NCBI RefSeq assembly: GCF_017876625.1
Contig: NZ_JAGIOH010000001.1
Span: forward strand, 7,399,501-7,463,500
DNA from: Streptomyces syringium
GTDB taxonomy: Bacteria; Actinomycetota; Actinomycetes; Streptomycetales; Streptomycetaceae
Length of the DNA stretch: 64,000 bases
Direction: 5' to 3'
This document shows, piece after piece, positions 1 through 8,082 of this stretch (positions are counted from its first letter, which is position 1; every line of letters begins with the position of its first letter). The notes below the pieces were generated by a model. It made no database searches. It was not told where the DNA came from and worked only from the letters and a program-made list of their open reading frames with translations. The position numbers were made by a program, and so were the translations under genes.

Positions 1-261
1 ACCCAGGTCACCGTCACCCTCGACGCCCGGCCCGGATGGGTGGAATGCACCGTCCACAACGACGGCGATCCCGTCCCCGCGGCAGACCGTGAACGCATCT
101 TCGAGCGCTTCACCCGTCTCGACGAAGCGCGTGCCCGCGACACCGGCGGCAGCGGCCTCGGTCTCGCCATCGCCCGGGACATCGCCCACCACCACCGGGG
201 CACCCTCGCCGCCACGGCGACCGGTCACGGCGCGGCCTTCCTCCTCCGGCTCCCCCGCTAG
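1..261 (+). CDS. sensor histidine kinase, C-terminal fragment
   Basis: The window opens inside this gene, so only the last 86 codons are present. They read as the end of a histidine kinase ATP-binding (HATPase_c) domain: a G1-box variant NDGDPVP, the F-box RIFERF, and the glycine-rich G2 box GSGLGLAIA about 50-58 residues into the fragment, closing with the usual strand AAFLLRLP. The family autophosphorylates a histidine and passes the phosphate to a response regulator. The dimerisation/His-box part, any sensor domain and the partner regulator lie outside the window, so the signal sensed cannot be told. It ends just before a convergent small gene. Confidence 0.9.
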   Translation, partial: TQVTVTLDARPGWVECTVHNDGDPVPAADRERIFERFTRLDEARARDTGGSGLGLAIARDIAHHHRGTLAATATGHGAAFLLRLPR

Positions 262-300
262 CGGTGGTCGGCCGGACCGGGAATGCGGACCCGTTGCGGA

Positions 301-570
301 TCAGTGCGTCAGATGCGCTTCCAGATGCGTGACCTCCTCGATGTCGACACCCGCCTTGTCGAGCAACTGGTGGGCGAGGTTGTTCAGCGCGCGGGCCGCG
401 GCGACCTCCTCGCCGACCCGCTGCTGTCCGGGGTCGTCGGGGTGCCGGTGGGCGATTCCCTGGGCCATCAGCTCCGTCCCGTCGTGCAGGCGCAGCCGCA
501 CGGCGGCCTGGGTCATGGCATCGACCTCACGGAACTCCATGTCGATGGCGCAGTCGACGATCGTCTCCAT
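301..570 (-). CDS. DUF1876 / dsRBD-fold small protein
   Basis: A protein of 89 residues matching the small actinobacterial DUF1876 family, which has a double-stranded-RNA-binding-domain-like fold and no settled function. The family signature is the half GIAHRHPDDPGQQRVGEEVA followed by AARALNNLAHQLLDKA, a conserved helix near the C-terminus. The ATG at 570 is preferred because GGGAAG lies 8 nt upstream; an in-frame GTG at 579 would add three residues. It converges on the sensor kinase fragment and precedes a phosphoribosyltransferase fusion read on the same strand. Relatives often sit near stress and dormancy genes, but nothing here tests that. Confidence 0.75.
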   Translation of the reverse strand: METIVDCAIDMEFREVDAMTQAAVRLRLHDGTELMAQGIAHRHPDDPGQQRVGEEVAAARALNNLAHQLLDKAGVDIEEVTHLEAHLTH

Positions 571-621
571 GGCGATCACTTCCCGTGTGTGCGTTGAGTT
601 GTGCGCTTCTCGCGGGTCCCC

Positions 622-1995
622 TCAGGGGCCCGACGCGGTGGGTGCGGGCGGGGCCCGGTGGCCGCCGGAACCTCCGCCGAGGTGCCCGGTGAACCAGTCG
701 CGGGCGAGTTCCGCGACGGCGTCGAGCGTTCCCGGCTCCTCGAAGAGGTGGGTGGCACCCGGCACGACCGCCAGTTGCCTCTCGCACGTCAACCGGTCCG
801 CAGCCTGCCGGTTGAGGTCGAGCACGGTCTCGTCGTGGCCGCCGACCACGAGCAGGGTCGGCGCCGTGACCTCGGGCAGCCGCGGCCCGGCGAGGTCGGG
901 GCGACCGCCCCGGGAGACCACCGCGGCGATGTCCGTCCCGGAGGCCGCCGCGTCGGCCGCCGCCCACAGGGCCGCCGCCGCGCCGGTACTCGCACCGAAG
1001 TAGCAGACGGGCGGGGGCGCCGGGCCGGGCGACTCGCGGCGCAGCCACCGTGTCACCTCCGTCAGCCGCCGGGCCAGGGGCTCCACAGCGAACACGTTCG
1101 CCCGGTCCTGCTCCTCGGCGGGGGTGAGGAGGTCGAAGAGGAGCGTGCCCAGCCCCGCCTCGGTGAGGACGCCCGCCACCGCGCGGTTGCGGGGGCTCAG
1201 CCGGCTGCTGCCGCTGCCGTGCGCGAAGACCACGAGACCGGGGGCGCCGGCCGGCAGGTCCAGATCACCGGCGAGCGTGACACGGCCGCCGTCCACCGGG
1301 ATCTCCAGCGGGCCCGGCACCGCCCGGGCGCCGCCCGGCCCGGGGTTGCCGGGCCGCTCCGCCGTGCTGCGCCGCAGCAGTTCGACGACTTCGTCGTCCG
1401 AGGTCTGGTCGAAGTCCCGGTACCACTCGCCGACCGCGGAGAAGCCCGCCGGTGTCGAGAGACAGACCAGCTCGTCCACTTCCGCACCGAGCGCCGTCAC
1501 CGCGTCCGGGGGCGCGACGGGCACGGCCAGCACCACCCGGGCGGCGCCGTGGGCCCGCGCCACCTGGCACGCGGCCGACGCCGTCGAGCCGGTGGCGATG
1601 CCGTCGTCGACCACGACCGCCGTACGGCCGTCCAGCGGGATGCGCGGCCGTCCGCCACGGAAGCGTTCCGCGCGCCGGACGAGCTCCGCCTCCTCGCTCC
1701 GCTGGACCTCGGCGAGATCCTCCTCGTCGACCCGGCTCATCCGGACGATGTCGTCACGTACGACGCGCACGCCCCCCTCGCCGATGGCGCCGAAGCCGAG
1801 CTCCCGGTGGTACGGCACGCCGAGCTTGCGGACGAGGATCACATCGAGCGGCGCGTGCAGCGCCCGGGCGACCTCGAAGGCCACGGGGACGCCGCCGCGC
1901 GGCAGGCCGAGCACGACCGGATGGTCCCCGCGCAGATACTCCAGCCGCTCCGCCAGTTGCCGCCCGGCATCCTCACGGTCGTCGAATCGCATCAC
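622..1995 (-). CDS. phosphoribosyltransferase - alpha/beta hydrolase fusion
   Basis: This 457-residue protein has two enzymes in one chain. Residues 1-215 form a type I phosphoribosyltransferase fold with the PRPP-binding loop VVVDDGIATGSTA at 127-139 and the upstream LPRGGVPVA and VRKLGVP segments. Residues 230-440 form an alpha/beta hydrolase of the dienelactone-hydrolase type: the AHGSGSSR oxyanion region near 259, nucleophile elbow GASTG (Ser336), Asp388 in GGHDET and His416 in GATHLFEE. No signal peptide or membrane segment is seen, so it should be cytoplasmic. Substrates of both halves are unknown. Both catalytic sets look intact. An ATG three bases downstream (1992) is an equally good start. 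Residues 440-457 are a Gly/Pro-rich tail. Confidence 0.9.
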   Translation of the reverse strand: MMRFDDREDAGRQLAERLEYLRGDHPVVLGLPRGGVPVAFEVARALHAPLDVILVRKLGVPYHRELGFGAIGEGGVRVVRDDIVRMSRVDEEDLAEVQRSEEAELVRRAERFRGGRPRIPLDGRTAVVVDDGIATGSTASAACQVARAHGAARVVLAVPVAPPDAVTALGAEVDELVCLSTPAGFSAVGEWYRDFDQTSDDEVVELLRRSTAERPGNPGPGGARAVPGPLEIPVDGGRVTLAGDLDLPAGAPGLVVFAHGSGSSRLSPRNRAVAGVLTEAGLGTLLFDLLTPAEEQDRANVFAVEPLARRLTEVTRWLRRESPGPAPPPVCYFGASTGAAAALWAAADAAASGTDIAAVVSRGGRPDLAGPRLPEVTAPTLLVVGGHDETVLDLNRQAADRLTCERQLAVVPGATHLFEEPGTLDAVAELARDWFTGHLGGGSGGHRAPPAPTASGP

Positions 1996-2125
1996 GCACC
2001 TCCGGCCCGGGTCCGGTCCGGCCCCGGCAGACGAGGGGAATCGGGACGAGAGTCGCTATACGTCCAATATCCTCACATTCGGCCCGATAGTCCATGCGAT
2101 GGCGGAGGTGCGGTGGCTCGGCCCC

Positions 2126-2554
2126 TCAACGGGGCTCCAGCGCCGCCCGCACCCGCGCCGCCGTGTCCGCCGCCTCCTCGTCCGAGGCGTACCGGCTCCG
2201 CGGCCAGAAGAAACCGCGCAGACCGTCCTTGGGGTTGCGCGGCACGACGTGTACATGAAAGTGCGGCACGGACTGGCTGATCCGGTTGTTCGCGGCCACG
2301 AACGACCCGGCGGCGTCCATGCCGCGCTCCACCGCCCCGGCGATCAGCCGCACCCGGGTGAAGAACGGCCCCACGTCCTCCGCCGGCACATCGGTGAGCG
2401 TCTCCACGTGCCGTCTCGGCACCACCAGGACATGGCCGGGAAAGAGCGGCCGCGCGTCCAGGAACGCCACCGCCGTCTCGTCCTCGAACACCCGGTGACC
2501 GGGCTGCTCGCCCGCCATGATCGCGCAGAAGACGCAGTTCACGACACCCATCAA
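2126..2554 (-). CDS. HIT family protein
   Basis: A histidine-triad nucleotide-binding protein of 142 residues, normal for the family. The triad HFHVHVVPR is at residues 98-106, and an N-terminal CVFC pair (residues 7 and 10) is of the kind that binds zinc in bacterial HIT proteins. FPGHVLVVPRRHVE (38-51) is the usual nucleotide-pocket segment. Family members hydrolyse nucleoside phosphoramidates or dinucleoside polyphosphates; the natural substrate cannot be told from sequence. The N-terminus reads MMGVV, so the start may be the second ATG at 2551. Transcribed alone, diverging from the DUF72 gene. Confidence 0.93.
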   Translation of the reverse strand: MMGVVNCVFCAIMAGEQPGHRVFEDETAVAFLDARPLFPGHVLVVPRRHVETLTDVPAEDVGPFFTRVRLIAGAVERGMDAAGSFVAANNRISQSVPHFHVHVVPRNPKDGLRGFFWPRSRYASDEEAADTAARVRAALEPR

Positions 2555-2622
2555 CTCCCCGTCGGTCGATCCGTGGCGAAATTATCCGTGACACCCGTGG
2601 CCGGAGGGGGCAGGGATCACTC

Positions 2623-3387
2623 ATGCCCCTTCTCGTCGGTACCTCGGGATGGCAGTACAAGGACTGGCGCGGCGGCCTCTACCCCGCCGATCTGCCGCAA
2701 CGGCTGTGGCTCGAGGAGTACGCCCGGCGCTTCGCGACCGTGGAGAACAACAACGCCTTCTACCGGCTCCCCACCCCGGAGACCTTCGCCGCCTGGCGTG
2801 ACCGTACCCCGGAGGGGTTCGTCATGGCGGTCAAGGCGAGCCGCTACCTGACCCACATCAAGCGGCTGCGCGACCCCGAGGAACCGGTGGCGCGGCTGAT
2901 GCGGCACGCCGCCGGGCTGGGGGACCGGCTCGGGCCCGTCCTCCTGCAGCTGCCGCCCACCCTCCGAGCCGACCCCGCCACGCTGGACACCGCCCTCGCC
3001 TGTTTCCCCGCCGGGGTCCGGGTGGCCGTCGAACCCCGGCACGCGTCATGGTGGACCGACGAGGTGCGGGCCGTCCTGGAGCACCGCGGGGCCGCGCTCT
3101 GCTGGGCGGACCACGACTCCCGCCCGGTGACCCCGCTGTGGCGCACGGCGGACTGGGGATACGTGCGATTCCACTGCGGCCGGGCCGAACCGTGGCCCCG
3201 CTACGGGCGCCACGCCCTGACGAGCTGGGTGCGGCGCGTCACCGAGAGCTGGCCCGACGGTGCCGATGTGTACTGCTACTTCAACAACGACCCCGGCGGC
3301 GCCGCCGTCCACGACGCCGCGGTCTTCGCGCGGGTGGCCGCCGGGCAGGAGCGCACGGTCAGCCGCACGCCGACCGCGCACGGCTGA
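2623..3387 (+). CDS. DUF72 (YecE-like) protein
   Basis: A 254-residue protein of the DUF72/YecE family, which has a TIM-barrel fold. It opens with the family hallmark LLVGTSGWQYKDWRGGLYP, followed by FATVENNNAFYRLP (about 40-53) and later YCYFNNDPGGAAVHDA near residue 215, the conserved Asn-Asn-Asp strand end. No enzymatic activity is firmly assigned to the family. The length is typical. It is divergent from the HIT gene and stands alone, with a compact promoter region of about 70 nt. Confidence 0.9.
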   Translation: MPLLVGTSGWQYKDWRGGLYPADLPQRLWLEEYARRFATVENNNAFYRLPTPETFAAWRDRTPEGFVMAVKASRYLTHIKRLRDPEEPVARLMRHAAGLGDRLGPVLLQLPPTLRADPATLDTALACFPAGVRVAVEPRHASWWTDEVRAVLEHRGAALCWADHDSRPVTPLWRTADWGYVRFHCGRAEPWPRYGRHALTSWVRRVTESWPDGADVYCYFNNDPGGAAVHDAAVFARVAAGQERTVSRTPTAHG

Positions 3388-3486
3388 ACGGGCGTCAGGC
3401 GCCCCGAGCGGGCCCTCGCACGGGTGCGCCCGGAGTTACCCGGGGGTGTGTGCACGGCGGTCCGGCGGGCACCGTACGGTGATCGG

Positions 3487-3978
3487 ATGACCCACGCCGT
3501 TGATGTTGTCGAAGCCGCCGCGATCGCCCTGCACCAGGGCTCCTGGATCCCCAGTGGCGACGAGCGCGCCCTGGGCCAGGCGTTCTTCTCCCACCGCGCG
3601 GCGCTGGAGCAGCGCCTGCTGCCCGGCATGCCCGCGAGCCAGGACCCGCAGGGGTGGGTGACCCAGCACGTGCTGTGGCTCCAGGACGCGGCCGCCCTTG
3701 CCGACCAGCTCGTCGCCCAGTGGTACGCCTACCTGCCCGGCAGTTACATGACGGCGCTGCTCGCCGCCTACGCCGACCGGATCCGTCCCGTCCTCCCGCT
3801 CGCGGCCCGGTTGCACGAGTCGTGGGAGGCCGAGCGTCCCGAGCCGCTCACGCAGGAGACGGTCGCCTGGTGGGAGGAGTGGCACGTGCCCGCCGCCGAG
3901 CGGAAGCAGCTGGACGAGCTGACGCATCAGACGATCATCATCGGGTCGGTGCTGATCACGGCGGTGGGCGACAACTGA
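3487..3978 (+). CDS. hypothetical cytoplasmic protein
   Basis: 163 residues starting MTHAVDVVEAAAIALHQG. I do not recognise a family. It is acidic and predicted mostly helical, with several conserved-looking tryptophans (WIPSGDE, WVTQHVLWLQD, WYAYLPGSYM, WWEEWHVP). It has no signal peptide or clear membrane span. The frame stays open upstream to 3424, but those codons are Arg/Gly/Pro-rich and unlike protein, so the ATG at 3487 is preferred despite a weak ribosome binding site. It converges on the secreted RelA/SpoT-like gene. Confidence 0.75.
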   Translation: MTHAVDVVEAAAIALHQGSWIPSGDERALGQAFFSHRAALEQRLLPGMPASQDPQGWVTQHVLWLQDAAALADQLVAQWYAYLPGSYMTALLAAYADRIRPVLPLAARLHESWEAERPEPLTQETVAWWEEWHVPAAERKQLDELTHQTIIIGSVLITAVGDN

Positions 3979-4015
3979 CCGGGACCGGCCGCCCACCGCC
4001 GTGCACGACGGGCCG

Positions 4016-4861
4016 TCAGCCGACGGGCATCTTCGTCGCGGCAGGCGCCCCCGGGGGCGGCACGGGCACCGGCTGGGAGAGGCCGGCGGGCACCCGCGAG
4101 CCCGGGGCGGCGAGCCCCGCCGCGCCGGCCGGCACGGGGACGGCCGCGAAGATCGCGTCCTGCTGCGCCTGGAGCTCCTTCACCCGCTCCGGCGGGGTCC
4201 CGGGCAGGCGCTGCTCCTCATAGATCCTGTGCGTGTCCAGCTGGGCCTTCTTGCTGGCCGGGGTGTGGAACTGCACCTCGTACGCGTGCCCCCACCGCGG
4301 CTCGCGCCAGGCGGAGTTGATGCCCTTGTAGCCCTTGGGCCGGTCCCAGGTGTTGGACCACTTCACGGAGTCGTCGCCCCACGCGGACAGCAGGGACGCG
4401 GCGAGGGTGACGCCGGTGGTGTATTTCCCGTCGGGCCACTGCAGGGTGTAGCGCACCGAGTCCTTCATGGTGTCCAGGGCCTGGTTGACGGTCTGCCCCG
4501 GTGTTTCCTTCATCGAGGTGGCGACCTTGCGCTTCAGCGAGTCCGGCGACTTCAGGCGCTGGTCGAAGCCGATGAGCTCGGCCTCGCTCAGGACGGCCGC
4601 CGCCCGCACACGCGGACTGATCTCCTTCTCCGCCTGCTCGGCCTGCTTGAGGAAGGCGTCCACGGCGCTGTTGTCGGCGGCGCCCAGCTCCAGCCCGTCC
4701 CCGCGCCAGCCGTCGTCGCGGGCGGCGCTCTTGCTCGTCCTGCCCGCCCCGTCCGCCGGGCCGGCCGCGGCCCACGCGGCCGTCGGCGCCATTCCCGCAC
4801 CCAGCGCCGCGGCCAGCGCGGCAGCCACCGCACCCCGACGTCCCCTGACCAGCGTCCCCAT
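4016..4861 (-). CDS. secreted RelA/SpoT-fold protein, probable ATP:nucleotide 3'-pyrophosphokinase
   Basis: 281 residues with a Sec-type signal peptide (about 1-32, ending PTAAWAAA). The mature part carries RelA/SpoT synthetase-like motifs in the right order: RLKSPDSLKRK (101-111, like the ATP-binding R-x-K...S...K segment), D134-SVRYTLQ (134-141), GYKGINSAW (177-185) and EVQFHT (195-200) followed by H211 and IYEE (213-216). Some Streptomyces are known to secrete an ATP:nucleotide 3'-pyrophosphokinase that makes pppApp/ppGpp-type nucleotides outside the cell, and that is the best-fitting function. The C-terminal 60 residues are Pro/Ala-rich. No hydrolase (HD) domain or ACT/TGS region is present. 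The assignment rests on motif order only. Confidence 0.75.
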   Translation of the reverse strand: MGTLVRGRRGAVAAALAAALGAGMAPTAAWAAAGPADGAGRTSKSAARDDGWRGDGLELGAADNSAVDAFLKQAEQAEKEISPRVRAAAVLSEAELIGFDQRLKSPDSLKRKVATSMKETPGQTVNQALDTMKDSVRYTLQWPDGKYTTGVTLAASLLSAWGDDSVKWSNTWDRPKGYKGINSAWREPRWGHAYEVQFHTPASKKAQLDTHRIYEEQRLPGTPPERVKELQAQQDAIFAAVPVPAGAAGLAAPGSRVPAGLSQPVPVPPPGAPAATKMPVG

Positions 4862-5143
4862 GGAGACTTCCTTCCTGTACCGCGTCCGGATCGTGTGCCG
4901 GCCCGGCGCACGGAATCCGCGCGCCGGGCCGGGCAGACGATCAACGCGGGGGAGCGGCCATCGGTTCGCGGACGACCCCCGCCCCAGGGGCTATTTGACT
5001 CGATCACGACGGTCCAGGGCGAGAAATCGTCGGCCGTACGAGGACGGGGAACGCCCAGGACACGTTCACCAGGACGGGCGCGGCGGCGGAACTCCCTGCG
5101 CCCACCGGGCTCGGCGGCTGACCCCGCGCCCGGCGCCCGGCGG

Positions 5144-6223
5144 CTACGGCGAAGGGGTCGGGCCCTGCATGTGCTCGCTGATGTACTGGAGCGGCCCCTG
5201 GCCCAGGCTCGGGACGTAGCTGCGGGCGCTGTGCTTGCCGCCCTCGATCACCCGGAGGCTGGTGTGGACCGGGCCCTTTTCGTACCGGGCCTGGAACTTC
5301 CTGATGTCCTTCAGACGCTTGACCGGTTCCTTGGTGCCGACCTGGAAGGCCAGGTAGACGTCCGGGCCCTTCCTGTCGATCAGCTTCTGGGCCAGCTTCT
5401 CCGGGTTGTTCTCCTGCTTCTCCTTCTCGTGACCGGCCCACAGCGGGGAGTCCGGCACGATGTCCGGGCCGGACGCGATCACGGCCTTGAAGCGGTCCGG
5501 GTACTTCAGGACCGACTTCAGGCTCGCGAAGCCGCCGGAGGAGGAGCCCATGAACGCCCAGCCGTCGCGTGACTTCAGGGTCCGGAAGTTCTGCTTGACC
5601 AGGTCCGGGACGTCCTCGGTCAGCCAGGTGCCCATCTTCGCCTGGCCGGGGATGTCACTGCCGTCGTAGTAGCGCTTCTCGTCGGGGTTCAGCACCGGCA
5701 TGACGAGGATGAAGGGCAGGCTCTTGCCTTCCTTCGACCACTTGGCGATGGAGGACTGGAGCTTGCGTTTCGTCTGTTTCCAGTAGTTGGTCGGGTAGCC
5801 GGGGCCGCCGGGCAGGGCGATCATGACGGGGAAGCCGCTCCGGGCGTACTTCTTGTCGTGCAGGTACTGATCGGGCGCCCACACCCAGACGTCGCCGGTG
5901 AAACCGGACTTCTTGCCGCGCAGGGTCGTCCTTGCGATCTTCGTGCCGTCGTCGACGGTGTCGTCGATCGTGAAGGTCCGCTCGGGCCCGGTCGGCATCA
6001 GCGTGTCGGCGTTCACCTTTCCAGGGTCCCCATGGGACTGCCCCCGGGCGAAGCTGATCGGGTCGCCCTTGTCGGTGAACGGAGGGATGTCGAAGTGATC
6101 GAGCACGGGCCAGGCGACCAGCCCGAGGGTGGCGACGGAGGCCACGGCGATGATCCAACGTCTGGCGCGGAAGCGCGGGCGGCGGCCCTGCGGCGGCTGT
6201 GGGCCGTCGGGCGAGTGGGTCAT
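5144..6223 (-). CDS. membrane-anchored esterase (esterase D / antigen 85-like fold)
   Basis: 359 residues starting MTHSPDGPQP. A basic stretch (RRPRFRARR) and one transmembrane helix (about 23-41) place the catalytic domain outside the cell. The domain belongs to the esterase/antigen-85-like alpha/beta hydrolases: FPVMIALPGGPGYP (131-144), nucleophile elbow GSSSGG (226-231, Ser228) and a terminal GGKHSARSY with likely catalytic His331. The acidic residue is probably in the region after 290. Substrate unknown. The frame is open 23 codons further upstream, but that segment lacks protein character and the MTH start puts the anchor at the N-terminus. The 294-nt gap upstream holds an AT-richer promoter-like stretch and a perfect palindrome. 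Confidence 0.88.
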   Translation of the reverse strand: MTHSPDGPQPPQGRRPRFRARRWIIAVASVATLGLVAWPVLDHFDIPPFTDKGDPISFARGQSHGDPGKVNADTLMPTGPERTFTIDDTVDDGTKIARTTLRGKKSGFTGDVWVWAPDQYLHDKKYARSGFPVMIALPGGPGYPTNYWKQTKRKLQSSIAKWSKEGKSLPFILVMPVLNPDEKRYYDGSDIPGQAKMGTWLTEDVPDLVKQNFRTLKSRDGWAFMGSSSGGFASLKSVLKYPDRFKAVIASGPDIVPDSPLWAGHEKEKQENNPEKLAQKLIDRKGPDVYLAFQVGTKEPVKRLKDIRKFQARYEKGPVHTSLRVIEGGKHSARSYVPSLGQGPLQYISEHMQGPTPSP

Positions 6224-6320
6224 CACATCACTCCGGATGATGGTGCTGCCCCGAAGGACATGAGCGGGTGTTCCGCCCATGTTGATGATCAAGCCCGCGC
6301 CGAGGTTCCGAGTTTTTCAC

Positions 6321-6334
6321 GTGGCGATCGCCAC
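6321..6334. promoter_or_regulatory. 14-bp perfect palindrome upstream of the esterase
   Basis: GTGGCGATCGCCAC is its own complement, about 100 nt upstream of the esterase start, in the AT-richer middle of the 294-nt gap 6224-6517. It is flanked by GTTTTTCA on one side and TGAAAAC on the other, which form an outer dyad. A candidate operator. Confidence 0.4.
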
Positions 6335-6517
6335 TAAATCTTTGAAAACACTTCCTGAAACCGGATCATGCCGTCAAAAGCACGGGGACACCACCGTATG
6401 GCACCTCATGCCGAAACCCACCATGACCAGGCCGGGACCACGCGTGTCAGGAGCGGCGCCACCGGCGCCGGCGCACCTTGCTCCAGACCGGCCCGCCGGG
6501 GCGCCATGCTGCCGCTC

Positions 6518-7726
6518 TCATCGACGTCCGGGCGCGGCGAAGAGTTCCCCGCGCCACCGGCCGGCCGGTGGCGGCACGGGGGAGGGGACGGTACGCATCA
6601 AGCGCAGGTTCTCGCCGGCCGCGCGGTCGACGCGCACGGTCGCACCCGTACGGGCCGCCTCGTACACGGCGAGCGCGGTGCGCAGCGCCTCGCGACCGGC
6701 CGGGCCGTCGACGGCCGGGGGCCGGCCGTCGGCCACCGCGTCGCAGAAGTCCAGCAGTTGCTCCCCGTGCGGGCCGCGCAGCAGACCACAGCTGTCGCGT
6801 TCCTGCCCGGCCGCGGCCCCGGCCGGGCGGCGGAGATCGGCCTGGTTGCCCGCCCCGTACGCCCCTTCCGCGAGGCTGCCCGGCTCACCGAGGGTGTCCG
6901 TCTCCGCGTCCGCGGCGTGGAAGTAGACGAGCTCGTCGTTGTCGATGACGGCCGAGCCCCGGTCGCCGTGCACCGCCAGCCGCGTCGTACGGCCGGGGAA
7001 GGCGGCCGTGGTGGTGAGCAGGGACGTCAGCGCGCCGCTCGCGTGGCGCAGGCTGGCGGTGACCACGTCCTCGACGCCGATGCCGGTGTGGCCGAGCAGC
7101 GCGGTGTGGGCCTTGACCTCCACGACGGGGCCGAGCAGCCACTGGACGAGGTCGAGGGAGTGCACCCCCTGGTTGATCAGGGCTCCGCCACCGTCCAGTG
7201 CCAGGGTGCCGCGCCAGCCGTCCGACGCGTAGTAGGAGCGGCCGTGCCACAGCGGGACCTCCACCGATGCCGAGGTCGGCGTGCCGAGCTCACCGGCTTC
7301 GAGGGCGTCCCGCACGATGCGCGAGGCGAGGTCGAACCGGCGCTGGCTCATGACGGCGAGCACCCGGTCCGCCTGCCGGGCGGCCTCGATCAGCTGGTCC
7401 GCGGCCCGCACCGACACATCGATGGGCTTCTCCACCATCACGTGCTTGCCCGCGGCGAGGGCCGCCCTGCCCAGCTCGGCGTGCAGCCCGCTGGGGGTGC
7501 ACACCGACACCGCGTCGATGTCGTCGCGCGCCAGCAGCGACGCCACGTCCGTCGACACGCAGCCGGTCTCGGCCGCGGCCTGCCGGGCGCCGGCACTGTC
7601 CCGGGACGAGGAGGCCATCGCCACCAGCCGCGCGCGTCCGGCCAGCGGTGGATAAGAGGTCAGGACCCGTGCCTGCAGACGCCCCATGACGCCGCATCCG
7701 ATGATGCCGAAGCGCAGCTCGCTCAC
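6518..7726 (-). CDS. Gfo/Idh/MocA family oxidoreductase
   Basis: 402 residues. The N-terminal Rossmann fold begins at once with FGIIGCGVMGRLQARV (dinucleotide loop GxGxxG, residues 6-21), and the catalytic-lysine motif of the family appears as VMVEKPIDVS about residue 95-104. The C-terminal half has the alpha/beta substrate domain with LINQGVHSLDLVQWLLGP, the conserved His-containing segment. Such enzymes oxidise or reduce sugars, inositols or related polyols with NAD(P). The last 40 or so residues are Arg/Pro-rich and probably disordered. No sugar transporter is adjacent, so the substrate is open. It diverges from the LAL regulator. Confidence 0.92.
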   Translation of the reverse strand: MSELRFGIIGCGVMGRLQARVLTSYPPLAGRARLVAMASSSRDSAGARQAAAETGCVSTDVASLLARDDIDAVSVCTPSGLHAELGRAALAAGKHVMVEKPIDVSVRAADQLIEAARQADRVLAVMSQRRFDLASRIVRDALEAGELGTPTSASVEVPLWHGRSYYASDGWRGTLALDGGGALINQGVHSLDLVQWLLGPVVEVKAHTALLGHTGIGVEDVVTASLRHASGALTSLLTTTAAFPGRTTRLAVHGDRGSAVIDNDELVYFHAADAETDTLGEPGSLAEGAYGAGNQADLRRPAGAAAGQERDSCGLLRGPHGEQLLDFCDAVADGRPPAVDGPAGREALRTALAVYEAARTGATVRVDRAAGENLRLMRTVPSPVPPPAGRWRGELFAAPGRR

Positions 7727-7858
7727 GCGACTTCTCCTGTCATGGCCCTGTTATCGGCCCTGTGGTGCGCCGTGGTCCCGCGTCCCTCCGGGGGAGGGGA
7801 CGTACCGGACGGCTCCCGCCGGGTCCGGACGGGGGGTGTGTTGGGGGGTTCCGGACAG

Positions 7859-7885
7859 CCGGTCCGACATGCGCTGTCGGACCGG
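7859..7885. promoter_or_regulatory. 11-bp perfect inverted repeat in a divergent promoter region
   Basis: CCGGTCCGACA and its exact complement TGTCGGACCGG are separated by 5 nt (TGCGC). The repeat lies in the 356-nt gap (7727-8082) between the divergent oxidoreductase and LAL regulator genes, where no transcript should end, so an operator is more likely than a terminator. Nothing else clear was seen in this gap. Confidence 0.4.
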
Positions 7886-8082
7886 CGGTAACCCGGCAGG
7901 AGCCGTGCCCGCAGTATCGACCGGCCAGCCGGCGGACCGCATCTGACACATGACCTGCGGCGGACAGGGAACGCGGACCCCTCGATGATCGTCATGACCA
8001 GTGACGCGGGCATTGTGCACGAGCGCGGACGCTCGGGCATCAGTCGCGCGACTGGTGAACTGACGAAGGGAGCCCCGATCTC

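Noticed and set aside
601..2280. Long plus-strand open frame opposite the phosphoribosyltransferase fusion
   Set aside because: Arg/Gly/Ala-rich, no motifs, and fully antisense to a gene with intact catalytic sites; a frame shadow caused by high GC.
6323..6332. GGCGATCGCC as a cyanobacterial HIP1 element
   Set aside because: A single copy in a Streptomyces context; HIP1 is an abundant dispersed repeat in cyanobacteria.
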